The notes beneath the pieces were generated by a model, which searched no databases, was not told the DNA's origin, and was given only the letters and a program-made list of their open reading frames with translations. Of a DNA stretch of 64,000 bases, positions 56,402 through 64,000 are shown piece by piece. Made by a program: the position numbers and the translations under genes. Within the stretch, counting starts at the first letter, position 1. Each line of letters begins with the position of its first letter. Origin of the DNA: an uncultured Pseudoteredinibacter sp. (GTDB lineage Bacteria; Pseudomonadota; Gammaproteobacteria; Pseudomonadales; Cellvibrionaceae). The DNA lies in assembly GCF_947502065.1 (NCBI RefSeq), contig NZ_CANMYE010000003.1, forward strand, positions 1-64,000. The letters run 5' to 3'.

Positions 56402-57604
56402 CTAATCGAGTTGAGCTTGACGCATTCCCCAATAAGACAGTAAAAAACCAATAAATGCCGCCGCCGCACAAAAAGCGAAACACCAAAACGGACTAATATC
56501 CCAGAGGTAGCCACAAAGGATCGCACCGATCGCACCACCAGCCCCAAAACACATTGCGGTATACAACGCCTGCCCTTGGCCATGGCTACTGTTTGGAAAA
56601 AAGCGGTGCACCCACTCAATAGAAACGGCGTGCGCCGCACCGAAGGTTAGAGCATGCAAGCACTGCAATAATATGAGCGCAAGCAATGAATCAGCCAATA
56701 CAGGGGTTAACAACCAGCGCCCAGCAGCAGCCAGCAAAGCCGCCCAAAACAGCAAGCGAGCCCCAAAACGCCGCAGCAATGACGGCATATACATAAATAA
56801 AATAATTTCAGCCAGTACACCTAACGCCCAAAGCAGACCTATGGCGAAGCCTGAATAAGCATGCTGCTCCAGCAAGACCGAAAAAAAAGTGTAGTAAGCG
56901 CCATGACTAATTTGTAGAAAAAATGACGCGGTAAAAAAGACCCAGACTTCACGTCGGCGCACGATGTCGAGAAAGCGCTCCAATGCAACATTATCACTAC
57001 TTTTGCTAACTAAAGATCGCGGCTTAGCTTCAGTCACCGTTAAACTCGATAACCAGATCGCCAACAATAAAACCAGCATAGCCACAGGCAGTAATGCAAT
57101 AGAAAAGGCATCAAACAATGCCCCTAAAAGCATCACCGCCACAATAAAACCTACTGAGCCCCATAGACGAATGCGACTGTATTGCTCGGTGTTTTCAGTA
57201 AGATGATCTAGGGTGACCACCTCGAACTGAGCCAATACCGCATTCCAAAAAAAGCTATAAGCAATAACCACAGAAAACATGGCTAGATAGCTACTTTGCC
57301 AAAACACGCCTAAAAAACAGAGCGCGGCCAAACAGCTGCCCCAACGAATAATTCGTAAACGCTGGCCAGTTTTATCAGCCAGATATCCCCAGATGTTCGG
57401 GGCAACAATACGAGAAATAGCCAGCGCAGCCATGACATAACCGATCTGCTGGGCGGAATATGACAGGCTTTGCAAATACAAAGCCCAGAACGGAACCAAT
57501 GCGCCTAATACGGCAAAGTAAAAGAAATAGAAGGTCGATAGGCGCCAGTATGGAGTATCCTGACCGGAAGCCGACGCAGCTTGCGCTCTGAACCTATCGA
57601 ACAT
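56402..57604 (-). CDS. MFS transporter (HcaT/PPP-type)
   Basis: A 400-residue inner-membrane transporter with 12 helices. The start YWRLSTFYFFYFAVLGALVP and SLSYSAQQIGYVMAALAISR match the 3-phenylpropionic acid transporter-like group of the MFS. The substrate is unknown. The start ATG 57604 lies 15 bases after aroC, so it is probably cotranscribed with prmB and aroC; this order also occurs in Pseudomonas. Confidence 0.88.
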   Translation of the reverse strand: MFDRFRAQAASASGQDTPYWRLSTFYFFYFAVLGALVPFWALYLQSLSYSAQQIGYVMAALAISRIVAPNIWGYLADKTGQRLRIIRWGSCLAALCFLGVFWQSSYLAMFSVVIAYSFFWNAVLAQFEVVTLDHLTENTEQYSRIRLWGSVGFIVAVMLLGALFDAFSIALLPVAMLVLLLAIWLSSLTVTEAKPRSLVSKSSDNVALERFLDIVRRREVWVFFTASFFLQISHGAYYTFFSVLLEQHAYSGFAIGLLWALGVLAEIILFMYMPSLLRRFGARLLFWAALLAAAGRWLLTPVLADSLLALILLQCLHALTFGAAHAVSIEWVHRFFPNSSHGQGQALYTAMCFGAGGAIGAILCGYLWDISPFWCFAFCAAAAFIGFLLSYWGMRQAQLD

Positions 57605-57619
57605 CTTAAATAGCGACCT

Positions 57620-58711
57620 TTAGGCCTGTGGAGGGATGACAGGAATATTGTGCTTTATCGAGCCATTCTGCCCACGGTGGCGCAGCAAGTGATCCATTAA
57701 CACCAGCGCCATCATCGCCTCAGCAATGGGGGTTGCGCGAATGCCTACGCAGGGGTCATGACGCCCCTTGGTCACCACTTCAACCGGCTCGCCCTGCACA
57801 TTTACACTGCGCCCAGGAATATGCATGCTGGAGGTTGGCTTGAGCGCTATATGAGCAACCAGGTCTTGGCCCGTTGAAATTCCACCTAAAACACCACCAG
57901 CGCGGTTACTTAAAAAACCTTCAGGCGTTATTTCATCACGATGTTCAGTGCCAAGCTGCTCGACACAATCAAATCCAGCGCCAATCTCAACACCTTTCAC
58001 AGCATTAATCCCCATTAAGGCGTGGGCCAGATCAGCATCCAAGCGATCGAAGATTGGTTCGCCCAAACCTGGAATCATGCCGGAGGCTACAACTGAAATT
58101 CTCGCGCCGATAGAGTTACCCTTTAGCCCCGCCATAAAAGCTTCCATCTCAGGAACCTTATTAACATCAGGACAAAAGAAGGCATTGTTTTCGATCTCGT
58201 CCCAATCAAAGCTTTCAATTTTAATCGGGCCAAGCTGGGATAAATAAGCACGCACTTGAATGCCGCATTCTTGCGCCAAATACTTTTTAGCCACTGCACC
58301 GGCAGCAACACGCATTGCTGTTTCTCGCGCCGAAGAGCGCCCCCCGCCACGATAATCGCGCACACCGTATTTTTGCATATAGCTGTAATCAGCGTGAGCT
58401 GGGCGATATAAATCCTTAATATTGGAATAATCTTTAGAGCGCTGATCGGTATTCATAATCTGCAAACCAATCGGCGTACCGGTAGTTTTACCCTCGAAAA
58501 CACCCGAAAGAATCTTAACTTCATCCGCTTCTTTACGCTGGGTCTCATAGCGGTTTTTACCTGGGCGACGACGATCCAAATCACCCTGTAGATCAGCTTC
58601 TGATAACTCTAAGCCCGGCGGGCAACCATCAATGATAGCCCCCAAAGCTAAACCGTGGCTTTCACCGAAGGTGGTTACCGTAAACAATTTTCCGAAACTA
58701 TTACCGGACAT
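57620..58711 (-). CDS. aroC: Chorismate synthase
   Basis: Last enzyme of the shikimate pathway, converts EPSP to chorismate and needs reduced FMN. The 363-residue protein has [20 protein letters not shown] at the N-terminus, [40 protein letters not shown] and the signature [11 protein letters not shown] 58711. It follows prmB after about 100 bases. Confidence 0.97.
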   Translation of the reverse strand: MSGNSFGKLFTVTTFGESHGLALGAIIDGCPPGLELSEADLQGDLDRRRPGKNRYETQRKEADEVKILSGVFEGKTTGTPIGLQIMNTDQRSKDYSNIKDLYRPAHADYSYMQKYGVRDYRGGGRSSARETAMRVAAGAVAKKYLAQECGIQVRAYLSQLGPIKIESFDWDEIENNAFFCPDVNKVPEMEAFMAGLKGNSIGARISVVASGMIPGLGEPIFDRLDADLAHALMGINAVKGVEIGAGFDCVEQLGTEHRDEITPEGFLSNRAGGVLGGISTGQDLVAHIALKPTSSMHIPGRSVNVQGEPVEVVTKGRHDPCVGIRATPIAEAMMALVLMDHLLRHRGQNGSIKHNIPVIPPQA

Positions 58712-58813
58712 AAGATTAATTACCTTGAACTTTCAATTGCTATGCATAACGACTCTAAAAGGTCGTCTTTTATCAAACTAAGGGCGTTTAATTGCCGAAG
58801 CCGAAAAGCCCCG

Positions 58814-59704
58814 TTACTTTATTTGCGTAAGCTGCTCTTTGAATAACATAAATACACCGTGGCCACCATGCTCGAACTCCAGCCAAGTAAAAGCGACTTC
58901 TGGAAATGCCTGTTCAAGTGCTGGCCAGCTATTACCCACCTCTACAATCAATACACCGCCATCATTAAGCCTAGCCGCTGCCTCTTTGAGCAATCGACGA
59001 GTAAAATCCAAGCCGTCAGCCCCAGAACCCAAAGCGATTTCAGGTTCCTGTTGGTATTCCGCTGGCATAGTAGACAAGTCTTCGGCGTTTACATAAGGCG
59101 GGTTGCTAACGATCAAATCGTAACTCTGGTCTTGCAGGCCTTCAAATAAGTCACTCTCGACGGCGCGAACTCGATCCTCTAATTGATGACGTTTTATATT
59201 TTTCTCAGCCACCGCAATCGCCTCGGCTGAAATATCGCTGAGGTCAACTTCAGCCCACTCAAATGCGTAGGCACAGGCTATTCCGATACAACCACTGCCG
59301 GTGCACAAATCCAACACAGAGTTAGGTGGGCTCGCCAACCAAGGTTCAAAGCCATTTTCAATGAGCTCGGCTATCGGCGACCTTGGCACCAGAACATGTT
59401 CATTAACATCAAAACACAAGCCACAGAAATAAGCCTGGCCTGTTAAATAAGCAAGCGGCAAACGCTCGTCGATACGTCGACCGACCCTCTCAACAATTAA
59501 CTCACGCTCAACCAGCGTCAGCCTTGCTGATAAGGTGTCCTTATCGCAATCCCAAGGCAGGTGAAGGGATTGTAATACCAAGGCTGTGGCCTCATCCCAG
59601 GCATTATCCGTACCATGGCCAAAAAACAGCCTAGCTTCGCTAAAGCGCGATGCAGCCCAACGAATATAGTCTCTGATTGTGTACAGTTCTTGTTCAACAG
59701 CCAT
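58814..59704 (-). CDS. prmB: Ribosomal protein uL3 glutamine N5-methyltransferase
   Basis: A SAM methyltransferase that modifies a glutamine of ribosomal protein L3, 296 residues. [20 protein letters not shown] is the SAM loop and [13 protein letters not shown] carries the catalytic [24 protein letters not shown] is the family's N-terminal substrate block. The longest frame is open to 59887; ATG 59704 ([20 protein letters not shown]) matches the normal start. It heads prmB-aroC-MFS. Confidence 0.95.
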   Translation of the reverse strand: MAVEQELYTIRDYIRWAASRFSEARLFFGHGTDNAWDEATALVLQSLHLPWDCDKDTLSARLTLVERELIVERVGRRIDERLPLAYLTGQAYFCGLCFDVNEHVLVPRSPIAELIENGFEPWLASPPNSVLDLCTGSGCIGIACAYAFEWAEVDLSDISAEAIAVAEKNIKRHQLEDRVRAVESDLFEGLQDQSYDLIVSNPPYVNAEDLSTMPAEYQQEPEIALGSGADGLDFTRRLLKEAAARLNDGGVLIVEVGNSWPALEQAFPEVAFTWLEFEHGGHGVFMLFKEQLTQIK

Positions 59705-60093
59705 TAGGAATAGGGTCTTAAGGGGCAAAGGGGCCATATTGTACGGGAATTGACGAGCAAGCATAAGCTTTTTGGCCAGAGCCTCAAAGCCACCCACACA
59801 CTGTGCGCTAACACAAATTAAATACCTATATTTTGTAGGCCTATAAGCCCCTACCGAACCGCAGATCGGCCATTGGCAAAGCGTCACCTAAAGCCTCCTG
59901 CAAGCTTGTAAAGCCACAGCATTTTGCTAAACCTTTATATAAGGTATCAATCTGGGGCAGTAAATATGATTGGCTTTATACCCTTCAAAGGAATGAACTG
60001 CCTGCCCCAACTACGGATCGCCCGGCATCATTCATAGCTTCTTAGCCACATAAGGCTGCCTGTAAAAGATTGGCCATGCCGGAGGGATGTCTC
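59705..60093. other. Gene-free stretch between prmB and the chemoreceptor
   Basis: About 390 bases between divergent genes. A small dyad, ACCTT-TATAT-AAGGT, is at 59931-59945. No sigma-28-type flagellar promoter was recognised upstream of the chemoreceptor. Nothing else seen. Confidence 0.4.
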
Positions 60094-62340
60094 GTGTTCA
60101 ACATCGGTTTTAAAAACAAAATTCTTAGCAACCTTCTGCTCGTCGGCCTTTTGCCTGCATTACTTGTAGCAAGCTTCGCCCTCTTTCAAGCCAGCGACTC
60201 GTTAACGCAGCAAACCTTTCGGCAACTGGAATCTTTGCGCGAAACAAAAAAAGTGTCTGTTGTTAATTATTTGAACAATTCAGCACATCAAATCGCCTCT
60301 TTGAGTCGTAGCGAGCTAATTGTCAGCGCCACTAAAGAGCTTGCACTGGCCTATGAAGAAATCAGCTCCCCCAGTGAACAAGCGAGCAATGTAAACAATA
60401 CGCGTGCAGAATTAGCAGAATATTACAGCCGGCATTTCCTGCCCAAACTGAAGCAGCTTGAGCCAGACAATCAAGTCAATGTCGATGATTTGTTATCCAA
60501 CCTCTCCGCGAATGCCATCGATCTTCAACAAGCCTATATTAGTAACAATCCCAACCCTGTTGGCAATAAACACTTACTTGATGAAGCCAGCATTTTTTCG
60601 GATTACGACAATGCGCACAAAAACATCCACCCCTATTTGCGTGATTACCTAGAGCGCTTTGGTTACTACGATATATTTCTTATCAACTCTGCAGGCGATG
60701 TTATTTATTCGGTATACAAAGAGGTAGATTTTGCAACCTCACTGTTAAATGGCCCATACGCCAGCAGTGGCTTAGCTGACGCTTTTCGCAGCTCAGAAAG
60801 TGCCAATGAAAGACAGTCGGCAATTTTTATCGACTTCAAAACCTACCTTCCCTCTTTTAATGCGCCAGCAGGCTTTATCGCACAACCTATCTTTTCCGAG
60901 AGCGAACGCATAGGCACTTTAATCTTTCAATTTCCAATCGATAAACTTAACGCCATCATGACAGAACGCTCGGGGCTCGGAGAAACGGGCGAAAGCTACC
61001 TAGTAGGCCCAGATAATTTGATGCGTTCAGATTCCTATTTAAGCCCTATCGACCATTCAGTAGTAGGTTCTTTTCGAAACCCTGAAAAAGGTGCGGTTCG
61101 AACTCAAGCAACCGAACTTGCGGCACGCGGGCAAAGTGGTGCCGAAGTCATTCAGGATTACAATGGCAATCCAGTGTTGTCGGCCTTTTCACCGCTGGGT
61201 TTTAACGGGCTAAACTGGTCAATCTTAGTAGAGATCGACGAGGCCGAAGCCATGGCAGCCGTTGATAAATTGCAATTATTACTGCTAGCTACCGTACTGT
61301 TATGCGTTGTACTGATCGCGATTGTTGCTTGGACTTTAAGCAATTCAGTGATGCGCCCCCTAGGTGGCGAACCAAAAGAGATGCAAAGCATCACGCAAAA
61401 GATTGCCGATGGCGATCTAACCATTAAAATGAAAGAGATAGACAGCCAAGAATGTGTTTACGGCTCCGTGAAAAATATGGCTAGCAATTTAAGAAGTATT
61501 ATCGGAGAGATCAATACCGCATCACAACGACAGGCCTGTGCAGCCGAAGAGTTGGCCACAGTAACCAGCCTAACGAGCAGCACCATTTCTAAACAATCAG
61601 AAAAAACACAAAGTGTAGCGGCATCTGTGCAGCAAATGTCATCATCAGTCAATGAAGTATCCAGCACGACTGAATCTACCGCTCAGGCAGCAAACGATGC
61701 TCGCATACAAGTTAATGCCAGCTCAACGGCCGTAAACGATGCCGCGAAAAATGTAAGAGCTATGGCAAGTTCAATCAGTGCTGGCCAAAAGAAAATTGAA
61801 ACACTTCAAGCAAATACCGATGAGATCGCTGGCATTTTGCAAACCATCACAGGCATAGCCGACCAAACCAATCTACTGGCGCTCAATGCGGCAATTGAGG
61901 CGGCTCGAGCCGGAGAGCATGGTCGTGGGTTTGCTGTAGTTTCTGAAGAAGTGCGAAGCCTAGCAGGACACACACAGACCGCCACCGAACAAATATCAAC
62001 GGTAATTGAAGGTTTAATTTTAGCGGCCAGAGAAGCTGGCAGTGCAATGAATGACAGTGTTGAGCTCGCTAACCGTATCTCTACCGAATCCACCGAAACC
62101 TCAGAGCGACTACAAGGTGCCGCTCACGCTGTCGATAGAATTGCCGACATGACCTCACAAATCGCATCGGCTTCTAGCCAGCAAAGCCAGGTTGCCGAAG
62201 AGGTTAGTAAACGAATCGATGAAATAAATATAATGTCAGCGGAATCAGGAGGTTCGATTGGCCAAATATCTGCTGCCAGCGAAGAGCTAGCAGGGCTTTC
62301 AAGCAAGTTACAAGGCCTGGTTCATAAATTCAAATATTAG
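60094..62340 (+). CDS. Methyl-accepting chemotaxis protein
   Basis: A 748-residue chemoreceptor. It has a transmembrane helix near 12-32, a large periplasmic region with a Cache-type pattern ([40 protein letters not shown]), a second helix (about 395-415), a HAMP domain, and a signalling hairpin with the tip [20 protein letters not shown] followed by [18 protein letters not shown]. The C-terminus lacks a CheR tether. The frame is open from TTG 60070; GTG 60094 has GGAGGG eight bases upstream and is preferred. No flagellar genes are nearby. Confidence 0.95.
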   Translation: MFNIGFKNKILSNLLLVGLLPALLVASFALFQASDSLTQQTFRQLESLRETKKVSVVNYLNNSAHQIASLSRSELIVSATKELALAYEEISSPSEQASNVNNTRAELAEYYSRHFLPKLKQLEPDNQVNVDDLLSNLSANAIDLQQAYISNNPNPVGNKHLLDEASIFSDYDNAHKNIHPYLRDYLERFGYYDIFLINSAGDVIYSVYKEVDFATSLLNGPYASSGLADAFRSSESANERQSAIFIDFKTYLPSFNAPAGFIAQPIFSESERIGTLIFQFPIDKLNAIMTERSGLGETGESYLVGPDNLMRSDSYLSPIDHSVVGSFRNPEKGAVRTQATELAARGQSGAEVIQDYNGNPVLSAFSPLGFNGLNWSILVEIDEAEAMAAVDKLQLLLLATVLLCVVLIAIVAWTLSNSVMRPLGGEPKEMQSITQKIADGDLTIKMKEIDSQECVYGSVKNMASNLRSIIGEINTASQRQACAAEELATVTSLTSSTISKQSEKTQSVAASVQQMSSSVNEVSSTTESTAQAANDARIQVNASSTAVNDAAKNVRAMASSISAGQKKIETLQANTDEIAGILQTITGIADQTNLLALNAAIEAARAGEHGRGFAVVSEEVRSLAGHTQTATEQISTVIEGLILAAREAGSAMNDSVELANRISTESTETSERLQGAAHAVDRIADMTSQIASASSQQSQVAEEVSKRIDEINIMSAESGGSIGQISAASEELAGLSSKLQGLVHKFKY

Positions 62341-62360
62341 AATGTTAGAATGTTAGAATG
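62337..62360. repeat. Three tandem 8-base repeats at the MCP stop codon
   Basis: TTAGAATG occurs three times in a row, the first copy containing the chemoreceptor TAG stop codon. Only 10 bases separate it from the terminator. Confidence 0.9.
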
Positions 62361-62369
62361 TTAATTTAA

Positions 62370-62397
62370 AAAAGGGGCTTTAATAAGCCCCTTTTTG
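62370..62397. terminator. Terminator between the chemoreceptor and prolyl oligopeptidase
   Basis: AAAGGGGCTT and AAGCCCCTTTTT form a strong stem with a TAAT loop and T tracts on both strands. It serves the convergent chemoreceptor and peptidase genes. Confidence 0.93.
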
Positions 62398-62424
62398 TTC
62401 AACCCTGCTTGCCATTCGACTCGA

Positions 62425-64000
62425 TTATTTAAGCTGACTGAGTAAATACGCATAAGCCAGAGCACTGAGCTCTGCGCGCTGCTTAACATCGGCAGCACCG
62501 GCATGACCACCCTCGATGTTTTCAAAGTACAAAACATCGTGGCCTTGGCTTTCCATCAGCGCCACCATTTTACGAGCATGACCTGGATGTACTCGGTCGT
62601 CACGAGTCGACGTGGTAAAAAATACTTTAGGGTACTTTTTATCTTTACTGACATTGTGATACGGCGAGAAGGTTTTAATGAAATCCCACTCTTCAGCAAT
62701 ATCTGGATTACCGTATTCAGCCATCCAACTCGCGCCTGCAAGCAACTTGTTGTAGCGCTTCATATCCAATAATGGAACCTGACAAACAACAGCATTGTAT
62801 AAATCTGGACGACGAGTAAAGGCATTACCCATTAGCAAACCGCCATTGCTACCGCCTTGTATACCTAAATGTTTTGATGAGGTAATCTTGCGGTCAATCA
62901 AATCTTCAGCAATGGCTTCAAAATCTTCATAAGCCTTATGGCGATTTTCTTTCAACGCAGCCTGGTGCCAAGCCGGACCGAACTCACCACCACCGCGAAT
63001 GTTCGACAGCACATAGACACCGCCCTGCTCTAACCAGTTTTTACCGATGGTTGCTGAATAGCGAGGCAGCAGTGAAATCTCAAAGCCACCGTAACCGTAC
63101 AATAAGGTAGGATTTTTGCCATTAAACTTCAGCTTTTTATCCATCACCACAAAGTACGGCACCATAGTGCCATCCTTAGATTTAGCCTTGTATTGCTCAA
63201 CTTTAAAACGAGAACCGTCGAACATGGCTGGCGTAGATTTTATTTTCTCCTTGCCAGTTTTTCCGTCGTTAAATTGATAAAGCGTAGACGGCTCAATAAA
63301 GCTTGAATAGCTCACCAGAAAATCGTCATAGCGATCATCGACATCAACCAAACCAACAACCGCTTTATCATCAAGCTCCAGGCGGTGCTCTTGCCATTTG
63401 CCTTTCTTAGTTGGTGTATAACGTACTACTGAGCTTCGCACATTATCCAACCAGCTAATCAACAAACTGTTTTTAGTAAACGCCACGCCCTTAATGGTTT
63501 TCCCAGTACTTGGAGCCTGGAACAATTTAAAGCTTGCTTTGCCAGCTTTAATATCCGACAAGCTAGAATACAGCAAGGAACCTTGCTTAAAGCTATTGCC
63601 CTGGTGTTCCCAATCAGATTTCAGCAAGAGATAAACATTGCCTTTAAACAAGCCTTCAACATCGGAGTCGCTAGGCACATCAACCGCTAATAGTTTGCCT
63701 TCGTTGTACACGAAGGTTTTGGCATTATAGAAGTCAGTAGCATCGTGAATAAATACTGTGTTTTGCGCGCCCTTACCCATGGTATAAGATGCAGCCGAAA
63801 CAGAGGCTTTATCGGCTTCATAAACCGTCTTACCGCTCTTATAACCCTTGCCACGATGCCACATTTTTAATACACGTGGATAACCTGAGTCGGTAAGGCT
63901 GTTACCATCACCAAAATCTGTACCCACGATCAAGGTATCTTTATCAATCCAGGTCAGGCGAGATTTAGCTTCTGGAAGATAAAGGCCATCTTTTATAAAT
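62425..64000 (-). CDS. Prolyl oligopeptidase family serine peptidase (5' end missing)
   Basis: An S9-family peptidase. The visible C-terminal 525 residues include the beta-propeller remainder and the catalytic domain: nucleophile serine in GIQGGSNGGLLMGNAF, the aspartate in TSTRDDRVHPGHARKM, and the histidine in IEGGHAGAAD. It cleaves peptides after proline. Whether a signal peptide exists cannot be seen, because the start is outside the window and the frame stays open to base 64000. Stop codon at 62425. Confidence 0.95.
   Translation of the reverse strand, partial: FIKDGLYLPEAKSRLTWIDKDTLIVGTDFGDGNSLTDSGYPRVLKMWHRGKGYKSGKTVYEADKASVSAASYTMGKGAQNTVFIHDATDFYNAKTFVYNEGKLLAVDVPSDSDVEGLFKGNVYLLLKSDWEHQGNSFKQGSLLYSSLSDIKAGKASFKLFQAPSTGKTIKGVAFTKNSLLISWLDNVRSSVVRYTPTKKGKWQEHRLELDDKAVVGLVDVDDRYDDFLVSYSSFIEPSTLYQFNDGKTGKEKIKSTPAMFDGSRFKVEQYKAKSKDGTMVPYFVVMDKKLKFNGKNPTLLYGYGGFEISLLPRYSATIGKNWLEQGGVYVLSNIRGGGEFGPAWHQAALKENRHKAYEDFEAIAEDLIDRKITSSKHLGIQGGSNGGLLMGNAFTRRPDLYNAVVCQVPLLDMKRYNKLLAGASWMAEYGNPDIAEEWDFIKTFSPYHNVSKDKKYPKVFFTTSTRDDRVHPGHARKMVALMESQGHDVLYFENIEGGHAGAADVKQRAELSALAYAYLLSQLK

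Overview
The window reads as ordinary chromosome of a mid-GC, aerobic, probably marine gammaproteobacterium of the Pseudomonadales/Cellvibrionales type. The strongest evidence is the minus-strand order leuC-leuD-leuB-asd-fimV-truA-trpF-accD-folC-SPOR-cvpA-purF-metZ. This is essentially the Pseudomonas order and includes fimV, a gene of bacteria with type IV pili. I see no tRNA, rRNA operon, CRISPR array, insertion sequence or prophage.

Layout. 1-2.9 kb: dnaX (3' end outside the window) with a long in-frame (Pro-Ala) hexamer array, the 4.5S SRP RNA gene, and a phosphoserine aminotransferase. 3.3-10 kb: signalling and stress genes: a 36-codon ORF coupled to a PAS-GGDEF-EAL protein, a GST, a CnoX/YbbN thioredoxin-TPR protein, a GAF protein with a degenerate GGDEF domain, and a periplasmic metallo-beta-lactamase-fold protein. 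10-17.7 kb: rapA, a small hypothetical gene, an RluA-type pseudouridine synthase, chrA, a membrane di-iron hydroxylase, a CAT-like acyltransferase and a small secreted protein. 18-20.9 kb: a compact LapA-like RTX adhesin behind a perfect CRP/Vfr box. 20.9-26 kb: a TetR/AhpD-like divergent pair with a clear operator, a spermidine-synthase-like protein, YacL, a zincin-TPR protein and an XRE/DUF2975 pair. 26.2-29.8 kb: a persulfide-dioxygenase-like gene with a SulP transporter, then an orphan single-pass membrane protein. 29.9-37 kb: amtB with a sigma-54 promoter and a candidate NtrC site, a PBP4-type peptidase, and a moxR-DUF58-transglutaminase operon. 37-54.3 kb: the large biosynthetic block above. 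54.5-64 kb: a divergent LysR regulator, a secreted hypothetical protein, an MFS transporter, aroC, prmB, a chemoreceptor, and the 3' part of a prolyl oligopeptidase.

How the parts fit. c-di-GMP turnover (3.4 kb, possibly 7.5 kb) and the CRP/Vfr-controlled adhesin with a LapG-type di-alanine site suggest regulated surface attachment, although no lapD or lapG lies in the window. The persulfide dioxygenase/SulP pair suggests oxidation of reduced sulfur followed by movement of an oxyanion. amtB looks like a standard nitrogen-limitation gene. No complete new multigene system is evident. The best leads for something undescribed are the 36-codon ORF at 3317-3427, the promoter-bracketing inverted repeat at 26181-26223, and the small ORF between trpF and accD. 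Several starts were moved from the longest ORF to a downstream codon on ribosome-binding-site or family-length grounds, and this is stated in each entry.
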